NCBI RefSeq assembly: GCF_003752465.1
Contig: NZ_RKHJ01000001.1
Span: 2,790,001 to 2,854,000, forward strand
Reading direction: 5' to 3'
Origin: Agrococcus jenensis
GTDB taxonomy: Bacteria; Actinomycetota; Actinomycetes; Actinomycetales; Microbacteriaceae
Length of the DNA: 64,000 nt
Below are positions 53,661-61,447 of the stretch, piece by piece. The notes under the pieces are model-generated. The model worked only from the letters and a program-made list of their open reading frames with translations, was not told the origin of the DNA and did not search any database. Position numbers and translations under genes: made by a program. The number at the start of each line of letters is the position of its first letter. Position 1 is the stretch's first letter.

Positions 53661-53719
53661 TGACGACAGCGTTCGCGAACAGTGTTCGCAATAGCCTGAC
53701 GGGGCGGCGCAGGCGCCGC
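53661..53719 (+). promoter_or_regulatory. Palindromic operator and leader hairpin before a divergent glycosyltransferase
   Basis: GTTCGCGAACAGTGTTCGCAA (halves 53671-53680 and 53683-53691) contains a perfect GTTCGCGAAC palindrome and the perfect 13-bp palindrome CGAACAGTGTTCG. A TATTGC/GCAATA box lies beside it. A hairpin GCGGCG-CAGG-CGCCGC follows at 53704-53719 in the leader of the plus-strand gene. This faces the minus-strand unit 4 promoter 15-65 bp away. Confidence 0.55.
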
Positions 53720-53744
53720 GCTTCACGCGACACGAGGGAGATCC

Positions 53745-54941
53745 ATGCGGATCCTCATGGACGGCTACTGGTGGCAGGACGGCCCGCAGGCGGCCAGGAC
53801 GGTGCAGCGCGAGCTCGTGCTCGCCTGGGCTCGGGCGTTCCCCGAGGACGAGGTGGTCGTCGCGCTGCGTCGTGACGCCGAGGCTGACGACCTCCCGGCC
53901 GACGCCGAGGCGGTGCGCACGCACCTGTGGCCCCACGCCGCCTCCAACCGCTGGGAGCTGCCCCTCCTCGCCGCCGGCGCGGGCACAGAGCTGACCGTCT
54001 GCCACAACTACACGCCAGCGGTCGGCCCCTCGCTCCTGTTCCTCCACGACGTCATGTTCGAGGAGCACCCGGAGTGGTTCTCGCTGGCCGAGCGGCTCTA
54101 CTTCAGCGCGATGCTCCCGTGGGCGCGGCGCGCGGCACTCGTGGCGACCTCGACGCGCACGGAGGCCGACCGCATCGCGCGGCATGCGCCGTCGCTGCCG
54201 CAGTCGATCGTGACCGGCCTGGGTGTGCCGCCGTCGCTCGACGGGGAGCCGCGGCGCCCCTCGCGCGTGCCCGCCGGCAGCGAGTTCGCGGTCACCGTCG
54301 GGCGGCTCAACGTGCGCAAGAACCTCGAGACGGCGATGCTCGCCGCCGTGCACTCCGCACGCATCTCCCCCGAGCGCCCGCTGTACGTCGTCGGCAGCAC
54401 CGCGCACTCGGGCGTCGGCGTGGCCGTCCCGGATGCCGCCCGCGCGCTGCTCGACGACGGCAGCATCGTGCTGCTCGGGCAGGTGCCCGACGACGAGCTC
54501 GCCTGGCTCTACGCCAATGCGTCGCTCACGATCGCGCTGAGCCTCGACGAGGGGTTCGGCATGCCCGCCGTCGAGGCCGCCCGCTTCGGCTCGCCGCTCG
54601 TCGCGAGCGACATCCCGGTGTTCCGCGAGACGGTCGAGGGCTACGCGGTCTTCGCCCCGCCCCTCGACGCCATGGCGACGGCGAGCACGCTCGACGCGGC
54701 CTGGGGCAACCGCCCCGACGTGGCGGCGCGCGAGCGCACCGTCAGCCGCTTCAGCTGGGACGCCGCGGCGCGCTCGCTCCGCGCGGCCGCCGACGTGCAC
54801 TCACTCGAGCGGTCGAGCACCCGTCAGGAGCGACGCCAGCTCGCGGGCGGCCTCATCCACCGCGCGCACCGTGCGTCGGTGCGCGCCCGCACCGAGGACG
54901 TGCCCGTCGCTGATGTCGAGCGGGTCCCGAGACTGCCGTGA
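53745..54941 (+). CDS. GT4-type glycosyltransferase
   Basis: 398 residues, GT-B fold. It begins MRILMDGYWWQDGPQAARTV. The C-terminal GT4 domain has FAVTVGRLNVRKNLETAMLA, the segment ALSLDEGFGMPAVEAARFG (donor-binding E-x7-E) and ASDIPVFRET. The ribosome-binding site GAGGGAG lies 6 bp before ATG 53745. Donor and acceptor are unknown. Its last 141 bp overlap the convergent phosphatase gene, so the final ~47 basic residues may not be conserved. Confidence 0.92.
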   Translation: MRILMDGYWWQDGPQAARTVQRELVLAWARAFPEDEVVVALRRDAEADDLPADAEAVRTHLWPHAASNRWELPLLAAGAGTELTVCHNYTPAVGPSLLFLHDVMFEEHPEWFSLAERLYFSAMLPWARRAALVATSTRTEADRIARHAPSLPQSIVTGLGVPPSLDGEPRRPSRVPAGSEFAVTVGRLNVRKNLETAMLAAVHSARISPERPLYVVGSTAHSGVGVAVPDAARALLDDGSIVLLGQVPDDELAWLYANASLTIALSLDEGFGMPAVEAARFGSPLVASDIPVFRETVEGYAVFAPPLDAMATASTLDAAWGNRPDVAARERTVSRFSWDAAARSLRAAADVHSLERSSTRQERRQLAGGLIHRAHRASVRARTEDVPVADVERVPRLP

Positions 54942-55430
54942 CGGCAGCAGCCCGCGCGGCCGCTTCGGCAGCTGCCGCAGGCCCCGATGGTCGTCGATGT
55001 AGCGCTGGAACGCGGCGAGCGCGTCCATGCCGGGCGTGCCGGGCTCCACGACGAACCCGCTGCCGAGCCACACCGCCTCCTGCAGGGTGAAGACCCGGCG
55101 TCGCCGCTCGGGCGCCGCGGCGACGACCGACGACCGGATCCCGCGCGAGGCGGTCAGCACGAGCGTCGCCTGGAGGGTCTCCTCCGGGTAGAGCGGTCGC
55201 GACCGGTGCAGGTCGGCGAGCTCGCGCCAGCGCTCGCCGGTGTGGAACGCCGCGACCTCCGGGCAGACGGTGCGGGCGCCGTCGACGCTCACGCCCGCGG
55301 TCGCGACCGGGACGGCGTCGTAGTCGGGCAGGCGCGCGAAGGCGCGTCGGAGGGTGAGCCCCGCCATCGGTGAGCGGCAGACGTTCGCCGCGCACACGAT
55401 CAGGATGCCGCCGTCGCGGTTGCCGTCCAT
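54801..55430 (-). CDS. Low-molecular-weight protein tyrosine phosphatase
   Basis: 209 residues. The P-loop ILIVCAANVCRSP has the C-x5-R-S pattern right at the N-terminus, and the general-acid Asp-Pro pair is near the C-terminus (SRDPLDISDGH). The middle is longer and more divergent than in classical ~150-residue enzymes. In EPS loci these enzymes dephosphorylate the BY-kinase (here at 33.2 kb), and the pairing is likely here too. It is translationally coupled to the upstream GT2 gene: one base between stop and ATG. Confidence 0.9.
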   Translation of the reverse strand: MDGNRDGGILIVCAANVCRSPMAGLTLRRAFARLPDYDAVPVATAGVSVDGARTVCPEVAAFHTGERWRELADLHRSRPLYPEETLQATLVLTASRGIRSSVVAAAPERRRRVFTLQEAVWLGSGFVVEPGTPGMDALAAFQRYIDDHRGLRQLPKRPRGLLPSRQSRDPLDISDGHVLGAGAHRRTVRAVDEAARELASLLTGARPLE

Positions 55431-55431
55431 G

Positions 55432-56373
55432 TCAGCGCCTCCCGGCGTGCTCGTGCAGCCGTGCCGTCGAGCGCCGGTGCGCCCGCACGATGCGGCGGCC
55501 GTCGCGCAGTCCTCGCAGGTAGCCGCGCCACGGCCGCCACGAGGCGACGAGCTGCTGCCGGCCGCCACGCAGCAGCACCCCGTAGCCGATGCGGGCCGAC
55601 GAGCGCGCCCAGCGGCGCACGTCGACGTCGGGGAGGTGCTTCACGGCGTACAGCATCCGATTGCGGATGTTGAAGTAGTAGTAGAGCTCGGACTTCGCAC
55701 GGGCGCTGCGACGCTCGGCGTGCGTGCCGCCCTGGTCGTGGACGACCTCGGCGTCGACGAGCTCCAGCCGCGCCCCCGCAGCGATCGCACGATGCGAGAG
55801 GTCGATGTCCTCCCAGTACAGGAAGTACTCCTCGTCGAAGCCACCCAGCAGCGTCCACAGCTCGGCGGAGATCGCGAAGCACGCGCCCGTCGCCCACTCC
55901 AGCCGCTCCGCGCCCGCGAACCGCGCGCGAGCGCGTGCACCGCGCGGGATGCCCTCGTCGAGGTACAGGTCGGCGCCGACGAACCACGGCTCACCGCTGC
56001 TCTGCACGATCCGCGGCGACGCGAGCAGCATCGGATCCTCGGCGACCGCCGAGACCAGGCGCGCGAGGCTGTCCCGCTCGATCGTCGCGTCCGGGTTGAG
56101 CGCGACGAGCACGCCGGCGCCCTGCTCGATCGCCCGGGCGGCGCCCGCGTTCGTGCCTCCCCCGAAGCCGTCGTTCGTGTCGAGCAGCACGGTGTCCCAA
56201 CCGTGCTCGCTCGCCAGCTGCCGCACGCGCTCGCGCTCGGCCGCGCCGCTGAAGCAGTCGACGACGATCACCCGCCCGGGTGGCACAGCGTCGAGCGACG
56301 CCGCGTGGTCGCGCAGCAGCGCGCTCGACGCGAAGTTGACGACGATGACCGCGAAGGGCGGGAGGTCGGTCAT
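55432..56373 (-). CDS. GT2-family glycosyltransferase
   Basis: 313 residues, GT-A fold. FAVIVVNFASSALLRDHAAS opens the fold; then DGFGGGTNAGAARAIEQGAG, the donor/metal region VALNPDATIERDSL (N-P-D replaces D-x-D) and GACFAISAELWTLLGGFDEE with EDIDLSHR. This is the rhamnosyltransferase-like WbbL/WcaA-type pattern. Specificity cannot be stated. The start overlaps the upstream CDP-alcohol phosphatidyltransferase gene by ATGA (56370-56373). Confidence 0.92.
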   Translation of the reverse strand: MTDLPPFAVIVVNFASSALLRDHAASLDAVPPGRVIVVDCFSGAAERERVRQLASEHGWDTVLLDTNDGFGGGTNAGAARAIEQGAGVLVALNPDATIERDSLARLVSAVAEDPMLLASPRIVQSSGEPWFVGADLYLDEGIPRGARARARFAGAERLEWATGACFAISAELWTLLGGFDEEYFLYWEDIDLSHRAIAAGARLELVDAEVVHDQGGTHAERRSARAKSELYYYFNIRNRMLYAVKHLPDVDVRRWARSSARIGYGVLLRGGRQQLVASWRPWRGYLRGLRDGRRIVRAHRRSTARLHEHAGRR

Positions 56374-57131
56374 GGCGCGGCGGTCCGCTCGCGGTCGATC
56401 GCGCGGATCTCGCGGAACCACTTGACCGACGCGAGCACGAGGAACGCGAGGTTCGCGAGCGCGAGCGCCCCGTAGGCCCAGAGGAAGCCGGTCGACCAGC
56501 CCCACAGCACGAAGACGAGGCACAGGAGCCCGAAGTCGGTGGGGACGAGGATCAGCGATCGCCCGAGCGTGCCGCTCCCCCGTTGATGCGTGGACGGCAC
56601 GCCGACCTTGCCCTTGAGCAGGTCGTTGAGCAGCATCGCGAAGAACGTCACCACGCCCACGATGGAGAACAGCAGCGGGACCAGCAGCCAGGGTGTGTCT
56701 CGGTAGGGCGTGTGCAGCCAGAGCGCGACGAGCACCGCGAGGTGCAGCGAGGCGATCTTGATCGCGTCGACGAAGTGGTCGAGCCACTCCCCCGAGAGGC
56801 TGCCGCCGCCGCCGAGGCGGGCGACCTGCCCGTCGGCCGAATCCCACGCGTAGCCCAGCACCAGCAGCAGCGCCACCACGACGCCCGTCCACCACTGCGC
56901 GGGGAGCGCGAGCAGCAGCACGATCGCGGCCAGGGAGTGCAGGGCACTGACCCCGGTCACCGTGTTGGGCGACCACCCCCATCGATACGCCGCCACCGCG
57001 AGCACCCGCCCGATCCGTCGGTTGACGTACACGGAGTACGCCGGTGCACCGCGGGCATGGCCCTTCTGCGCAGCGGCGAGCCGCCGATGGACATCGGCGA
57101 AGGAATCGACCATCTCGGGCACCTCGGTCAT
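56370..57131 (-). CDS. CDP-alcohol phosphatidyltransferase family membrane protein
   Basis: 253 residues with about six membrane segments. The complete CDP-AP motif is present: D97, D100-G101, A104-R105, G114, D118 and D122 (DSADGQVAR then GEWLDHFVD). These enzymes move a phospho-alcohol from a CDP-activated donor to another alcohol. The donor could be a CDP-polyol made by the TagD-like protein at 59.3 kb; this is inference. The N-terminus HRRLAAAQKGHARGAPAYS resembles myo-inositol/phosphatidyl-type enzymes but not decisively. It starts at ATG 57131 after GAGCGAGGTG. Confidence 0.92.
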   Translation of the reverse strand: MTEVPEMVDSFADVHRRLAAAQKGHARGAPAYSVYVNRRIGRVLAVAAYRWGWSPNTVTGVSALHSLAAIVLLLALPAQWWTGVVVALLLVLGYAWDSADGQVARLGGGGSLSGEWLDHFVDAIKIASLHLAVLVALWLHTPYRDTPWLLVPLLFSIVGVVTFFAMLLNDLLKGKVGVPSTHQRGSGTLGRSLILVPTDFGLLCLVFVLWGWSTGFLWAYGALALANLAFLVLASVKWFREIRAIDRERTAAP

Positions 57132-57227
57132 CCGCACCTCGCTCTGCCGCGCGGGCGGCCCGGCGCGATTGGGATGAGTGTAGGTGCTTGCGCGCCATGC
57201 GGCGCAACATGCGCCAGACTGTGCCGC

Positions 57228-58274
57228 ATGCGGAACGCCTCGCGCCCCTCGACGCCCGCCGTCCGCGTCATGCAGTCGTTCGGGCCGCCGCGCCCCACCA
57301 CCAACCCGTACATCCACATGCTCGACGCGGCGCTCGCCGAGACGGCGGGGGTCGACCACCTGCGCTTCGACCGCCGCCGGGCACTGCTCGGCCGCTACGA
57401 CGCGCTGCACCTGCACTGGCCGGAGCTGCTCCTGCGCGGCTCGAGCCCGTCGCGCACGCTCGCTCGCCGCGCCTTCGCGATGGCGCTGCGCCTGCGGCTC
57501 TCGGTCACCGAGGTCGCCCTGATCCACACCGTGCACAACGTGCGGCCGCACTCGGACTCGACGCGGTGGGAGCGCCGATACCTCGCGTGGCTGGATCGCA
57601 GGGTGGATCATCGCATCGTGCTCAACGAGCAGACCGAGCTCGCCCCTGGCGCGGCCTCGACCCTCATCCCGCACGGCCACTACCGCGACTGGTTCGCCTC
57701 CGTGCCGTCCGTGCCTCCCACCCCCGGGCTGCTGTCGTTCGTCGGCCTCGTGCGCCCGTACAAGGGCGTCGAGGAGCTGCTCGACGCGTTCGCGAGCACC
57801 GCCGCCACGGCGCCCGCGCTGCGGCTCAGGATCGCGGGCAGCCCCTCGAGCGCGCAGCTCGAGCGGGATGTGCGCGAGCGCGCGGGGGGCGACGCACGGG
57901 TCGAGCTGGACTTCCGCTACCTCACCGAGCCGGAGTTCGCGAACGTGGTTATGGAATCCGCGGGCGTGGTGCTACCGTACCGATTCATGCACAACTCCGG
58001 CAGCGCGCTCGCGGCCCTCTCGCTGCGGCGCCCCGTGCTGGTGCCGCGCACCGACGTCAACGAGGCACTCGCCCGGGAGGTCGGGCCCGGATGGGTCACG
58101 ATGTTCGACGGCGCGCTCACCGGAGCAGACCTCGAGCGCTTCGCCGAGGGCATCCACCCGCTCCCCACCGCAGCACCCGACCTCAGCGCCCGCGAGTGGG
58201 CGAGCGCGGGTGACGCGCACCGATCGGCGTACGTCGCGGCCGTCGCGCGCCGCCGCGGCGGGGCCCGCTCGTGA
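57228..58274 (+). CDS. Glycosyltransferase (GumK/GT4-like)
   Basis: 348 residues, GT-B fold. The N-terminal part has TTNPYIHMLDAAL and LHLHWPELLLRG; the middle has HTVHNVRPHSD. The donor domain has LSFVGLVRPYKGVEELLDAF and VVLPYRFMHNSGSALAALSL. The last two resemble GumK and GDP-mannose-type EPS glycosyltransferases. Start ATG 57228 is preferred; ATG at MQSFGPP, 14 codons later, is possible. It is divergent from the CDP-AP gene with 96 bp between. It overlaps the next gene by GTGA. Confidence 0.88.
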   Translation: MRNASRPSTPAVRVMQSFGPPRPTTNPYIHMLDAALAETAGVDHLRFDRRRALLGRYDALHLHWPELLLRGSSPSRTLARRAFAMALRLRLSVTEVALIHTVHNVRPHSDSTRWERRYLAWLDRRVDHRIVLNEQTELAPGAASTLIPHGHYRDWFASVPSVPPTPGLLSFVGLVRPYKGVEELLDAFASTAATAPALRLRIAGSPSSAQLERDVRERAGGDARVELDFRYLTEPEFANVVMESAGVVLPYRFMHNSGSALAALSLRRPVLVPRTDVNEALAREVGPGWVTMFDGALTGADLERFAEGIHPLPTAAPDLSAREWASAGDAHRSAYVAAVARRRGGARS

Positions 58275-59227
58275 GCGCCGCCGACCCCGCCGGCGCGGGC
58301 GCCGGACCCGCGGTGCTGGTCGCCGTGCCGACCTTCCGACGGGCCGAGCTGCTCCCCGACCTCATCGAGGCCATCCGGCTCGAGATGGCCGCGATCGCGC
58401 TGCCGAGCCGCATCCTGCTCGTCGACAACGACCCCGACCGCTCCGCGGAGGAGCCTGCGGCGGTGCTCGGCGTCGGACACCTGCACGAGCCCGTGCCCGG
58501 CATCGCAGCGACGCGGCAGGCGGCGCTCGACGCCGCGGCCGACCACGAGCTCGTGGTGATGATCGACGACGACCTCGTGCCCGAGCCGGGCTGGCTCGGC
58601 GGGCTCGTCGACGCCTGGACGCAGCACCGTCCCGCGGTCGTGATGGGCTACGTGCGCTACGTCTGGCCGGAGGGCACCGATCCCTGGGTCGCCGGCGGCG
58701 GCTTCCTGCGCCGCAGCCTGATCCCGACCGGCACGCGCCTCGCCGACCTCAAGACGGGCAACGTGCTCGTCGACGTCGCGCAGGTGCGTGCGCTCGACGT
58801 GCGCTTCGACGTCTCGCTCGGGCTCTCCGGAGGCTCCGACGTGCAGTTCGGGCGCGACCTCATCGACCACGGCGGGGTGATCGTCGCCTCCGCCGAGTCC
58901 GTCGCGCGCGACGACATCGCAGCAGCTCGGACGACGCGTGCCTTCGTCCGGCGGCGCGCGATCTGTCAGGGCCAGGTCCGCGCCCGGCTCTACACGCGAG
59001 CCGACTCGACCGGTGCGCGCATCGCCAAGCGCGCCGGGTTCCTGGTCGGCGGACTCGTGCGCGTGCCGGCGTTCGCCGCCGGCGAGACGCTCGCGCGCGT
59101 GCGCGGCGACGTCGCCGCGAGCGCGACGTTCCGCCGTCGCCGGTGGTTCGCGCAGGGACGCATCCAGGGTGCGCTCGGCCTCGACGAGTTCGAGTACGCC
59201 CGGCCCGCTGCGGCCGCCTCCGCTTGA
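58271..59227 (+). CDS. GT2-family glycosyltransferase
   Basis: 318 residues from GTG 58271 (GTGA overlap). GT-A fold: AVLVAVPTFRRAELLPDLIE, then ILLVDNDPD, EPVPGIAATRQAALDAA and the metal-binding VVMIDDDLVPEPGWL. These are typical of GT2 enzymes in capsule and EPS synthesis. Acceptor unknown. A C-terminal segment with basic helices (RAICQGQVRARLYTRADS) probably associates with the membrane. Confidence 0.9.
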   Translation: MSAADPAGAGAGPAVLVAVPTFRRAELLPDLIEAIRLEMAAIALPSRILLVDNDPDRSAEEPAAVLGVGHLHEPVPGIAATRQAALDAAADHELVVMIDDDLVPEPGWLGGLVDAWTQHRPAVVMGYVRYVWPEGTDPWVAGGGFLRRSLIPTGTRLADLKTGNVLVDVAQVRALDVRFDVSLGLSGGSDVQFGRDLIDHGGVIVASAESVARDDIAAARTTRAFVRRRAICQGQVRARLYTRADSTGARIAKRAGFLVGGLVRVPAFAAGETLARVRGDVAASATFRRRRWFAQGRIQGALGLDEFEYARPAAAASA

Positions 59228-59276
59228 CGCCTTCTTGGGCTGACCCTGGGGTCCGCCTGCGGCACTGGACGCTACG

Positions 59277-59298
59277 CTCGTAACAGTGTTCGCAAACC
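59277..59298. promoter_or_regulatory. Operator-like motif upstream of the TagD-like gene
   Basis: CTCGTAACAGTGTTCGCAAACC, given as halves CTCGTAACAGT and GTTCGCAAACC (59277-59298). It has the same AAC-N3-GTT-N3-AAAC core as the array promoters, about 36 bp before the ATG at 59334. TACGCT lies immediately upstream, as it does downstream of the core in the array promoters. Confidence 0.45.
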
Positions 59299-59333
59299 GG
59301 CGCCGCGTGCGTCGGTCGGAGGAGGGTGGCGCG

Positions 59334-59798
59334 ATGGCGCAACGGATCGGCTACGCCGCAGGGGCTTTCGACCTGTTCCACATCGGGCACCTCAACATCC
59401 TCAAGCACGCGCGCGAGCGGTGCGATGTGCTCATCGCCGGCGTCGTGAGCGACGAGATGCTGCGGCAGGTCAAGCGCATCGAGCCGATCGTGCCGACGCT
59501 CGAGCGCGTCGAGATCGTGCGAGCGGTCCGCTGGGTCGACGAGGTGCACGTCGAGACGGTGCCCGACAAGCTCGACACCTGGCGCGAGGTGGGCTTCACC
59601 CACTTCTTCAAGGGCGACGACTGGCGCGGCACCGAGAAGGGGCTGCGGCTCGAGCGCGAGTTCGCCGAGGTCGGGGTCGAGGTCGTCTACTTCCCCTACA
59701 CCGCGCACACCTCGAGCACCGTGCTGCGGCGGGCGCTCGCGCAGCTGACCGCGAACGCGGACGCCGCGGCGCTCCAGGCGCAGATCGCCCTCTCCTAG
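59334..59798 (+). CDS. TagD-like cytidylyltransferase (glycerol-3-phosphate cytidylyltransferase family)
   Basis: 154 residues. The nucleotidyltransferase motif is AFDLFHIGHLNILKHAR (H16-I-G-H19). The family also shows RWVDEVHVETVPDKLDTW and KGDDWRGTEKG, and VVYFPYTAHTSSTVLRR matches the TagD R-T-x-x-x-S-T-T motif. It would make a CDP-alcohol such as CDP-glycerol from CTP. ATG 59334 is chosen for its strong Shine-Dalgarno GGAGGAGGG; a more upstream ATG lies inside the operator motif. It is the last EPS-locus gene, convergent with the RamB-type gene (15 bp). Confidence 0.9.
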   Translation: MAQRIGYAAGAFDLFHIGHLNILKHARERCDVLIAGVVSDEMLRQVKRIEPIVPTLERVEIVRAVRWVDEVHVETVPDKLDTWREVGFTHFFKGDDWRGTEKGLRLEREFAEVGVEVVYFPYTAHTSSTVLRRALAQLTANADAAALQAQIALS

Positions 59799-59813
59799 CG
59801 ACGCGACGCGCGG

Positions 59814-61319
59814 CTAGGGGCGCGACGCCAGGAACCTGTAGACCTCGGTCTCGTCGACGCCCGGGAACGCGCCGGGCGGCAGCGCCGCCAGCAGGTGCGA
59901 GTGCGCCCTGGCGCTCGGCCAGGCCTGTCCGGACCACGCCTCGGCCAGCTCGGCGGGCGGCGTGCGGCAGCACGACGGATCCGGGCAGCGCGACACCGAG
60001 CGCTCCTTGGTCGCGCGGCCGCGGAACCACTTCGCCTGCGAGAACGGCACGCCGATCGAGAGCGAGAACTCCCCCGCCGCGCTGCGCTCCGTCATCGCCG
60101 TGCACCAGAACGTGCCGGCGGGCGTCTCGGTGTACTGCTCGAAGGCGTTCACCTTGTCGGCGACGTCGAAGACCTCGCGGCTCGTCCACCGCTTGCACAC
60201 CGGCTGGCCCTCGATCGCGCCGGTGTGATCGGCGGGGAACGTGACGCCGTCGTTCTCGTACGCCTTGTAGATGATCCCCGACTCGTGCACCTTCTGGAAG
60301 TGGAGCGGGATGCCGAGGTGCACGGTCGCGAGGTTGGTGAGCCGGTGCGCCGCGGTCTCGTACGACACCGCGAAGGCATCGCGGAGGTCCTCGATCGCGA
60401 GCTGCCGATCGGCCTTCGCCGCGCCGAGGAAGTCGACGGCGGCGCGCTCGGGCATGAGCAGCGCCGCCGCGAAGTAGTTCGTCTCGATGCGCTGCCGCAG
60501 GAAGCCGCCGTAGTCCGCCGGCACCGAATGGCCGAGCACGTGGTGGCCGAGCGCCTGCAGCAGCACCGAGCGCGGGTCGTGGTCGATGCGGCTCGAGCGC
60601 GAGAGGTAGATGCGCTTGCGCTTCAGGTCGGTGACCGACCTGGTCGAGTGCGGCAGGTCGCCGACGTGGTGCACGCTGAAGCCCAGCCGCTCGGTGATCG
60701 CCGCGATGAGGTGCTGCGACAGCGGACCGGACTGGTAGCCGACGCGGGCGAGCATCGCCGCCGCCTCCGCCTCGATCTCGGGGAAGTGGTTGTCGCGCGC
60801 GCGCATCTCGGCGCGCAGCTGCGTGTTGGCGCGCCGCGCCTCCTCGGGCGTCGCGACCCGCTCCTCGGCCGCCCGGTCGAGCTCGTCGACGAGCGCGAGC
60901 ATCGTCTCGAGCACGTCGTCGGGCGTGCGTGGCCCGATCCGCATGGTCGGGAGCCGCTTCTGCTGCCACGTCGACGACCGCATGGCGCGCTCGAGGCGCA
61001 GCTCGAGCTCGGCGCGGCGCGAGGGCGGCTCGGTGCCCGTCAGCCGCTCGAGCGTGACGCCGTAGAGCGCCGCGAGCTGCTGCAGCTGCGTGAACCGCGC
61101 CTCGCGCTTGCCCGTCTCGAAGCCGGAGAGCTGCGACGGCGCGAGGCCGATCGCGTCGTGCACCGCGTCGAGCGTCAGCCCGGCGGCCTTCCGCGCGTGC
61201 CGGAGCGATCGCCCGAGCTGCAGCGCATCCACGTGCGGGGAAGGTGACGCGGGTCGCGGGGGGCGATCCCACGACGCGGTGGCGCTGTGGTCGCTGGTCA
61301 TTGCGGTCTCGCTGCTCAT
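59814..61319 (-). CDS. ramB: RamB-type XRE / short-chain fatty acyl regulator (ImmA/IrrE-DUF2083 protein)
   Basis: 501 residues. XRE helix-turn-helix at about residues 35-90: [19 protein letters not shown], then [17 protein letters not shown]. The middle has the metallopeptidase-like helix [15 protein letters not shown], without a clear HExxH glutamate. The C-terminal ScfR/DUF2083 part contains cysteines ([36 protein letters not shown]). RamB represses glyoxylate and acetate genes in Corynebacterium, and this gene lies divergent to aceA as there. The symbol is by homology and context. ATG 61319, or ATG six codons later, may be the start. Confidence 0.85.
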   Translation of the reverse strand: MSSETAMTSDHSATASWDRPPRPASPSPHVDALQLGRSLRHARKAAGLTLDAVHDAIGLAPSQLSGFETGKREARFTQLQQLAALYGVTLERLTGTEPPSRRAELELRLERAMRSSTWQQKRLPTMRIGPRTPDDVLETMLALVDELDRAAEERVATPEEARRANTQLRAEMRARDNHFPEIEAEAAAMLARVGYQSGPLSQHLIAAITERLGFSVHHVGDLPHSTRSVTDLKRKRIYLSRSSRIDHDPRSVLLQALGHHVLGHSVPADYGGFLRQRIETNYFAAALLMPERAAVDFLGAAKADRQLAIEDLRDAFAVSYETAAHRLTNLATVHLGIPLHFQKVHESGIIYKAYENDGVTFPADHTGAIEGQPVCKRWTSREVFDVADKVNAFEQYTETPAGTFWCTAMTERSAAGEFSLSIGVPFSQAKWFRGRATKERSVSRCPDPSCCRTPPAELAEAWSGQAWPSARAHSHLLAALPPGAFPGVDETEVYRFLASRP

Positions 61320-61334
61320 GCGGGCACCCTACGC

Positions 61335-61360
61335 CATTCCTGCGGCATGTGGCAGGAATG
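61335..61360. promoter_or_regulatory. Perfect inverted repeat in the ramB-aceA intergenic region
   Basis: CATTCCTGC (61335-61343), 8-bp spacer GGCATGTG, GCAGGAATG (61352-61360). It is directly followed by GCAGAACTTCACTGC, which shares the AGAACTT half of the RamB site known from Corynebacterium. This is probably an autoregulatory/aceA operator. Identity of the binding protein is inferred from position. Confidence 0.6.
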
Positions 61361-61447
61361 CAGAACTTCACTGCGCGAACGCCGCCATGTGCCGTCGTCC
61401 TGCCCGCACAGTGGGTGCAGACCCACCCAGTGACCCAGGAGAACACC

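Noticed and set aside
53671..53691. LexA/SOS box
   Set aside because: CGAAC-N3-GTTCG has one base fewer than the CGAAC-N4-GTTCG consensus of actinobacterial LexA, and the neighbouring genes have no SOS role.
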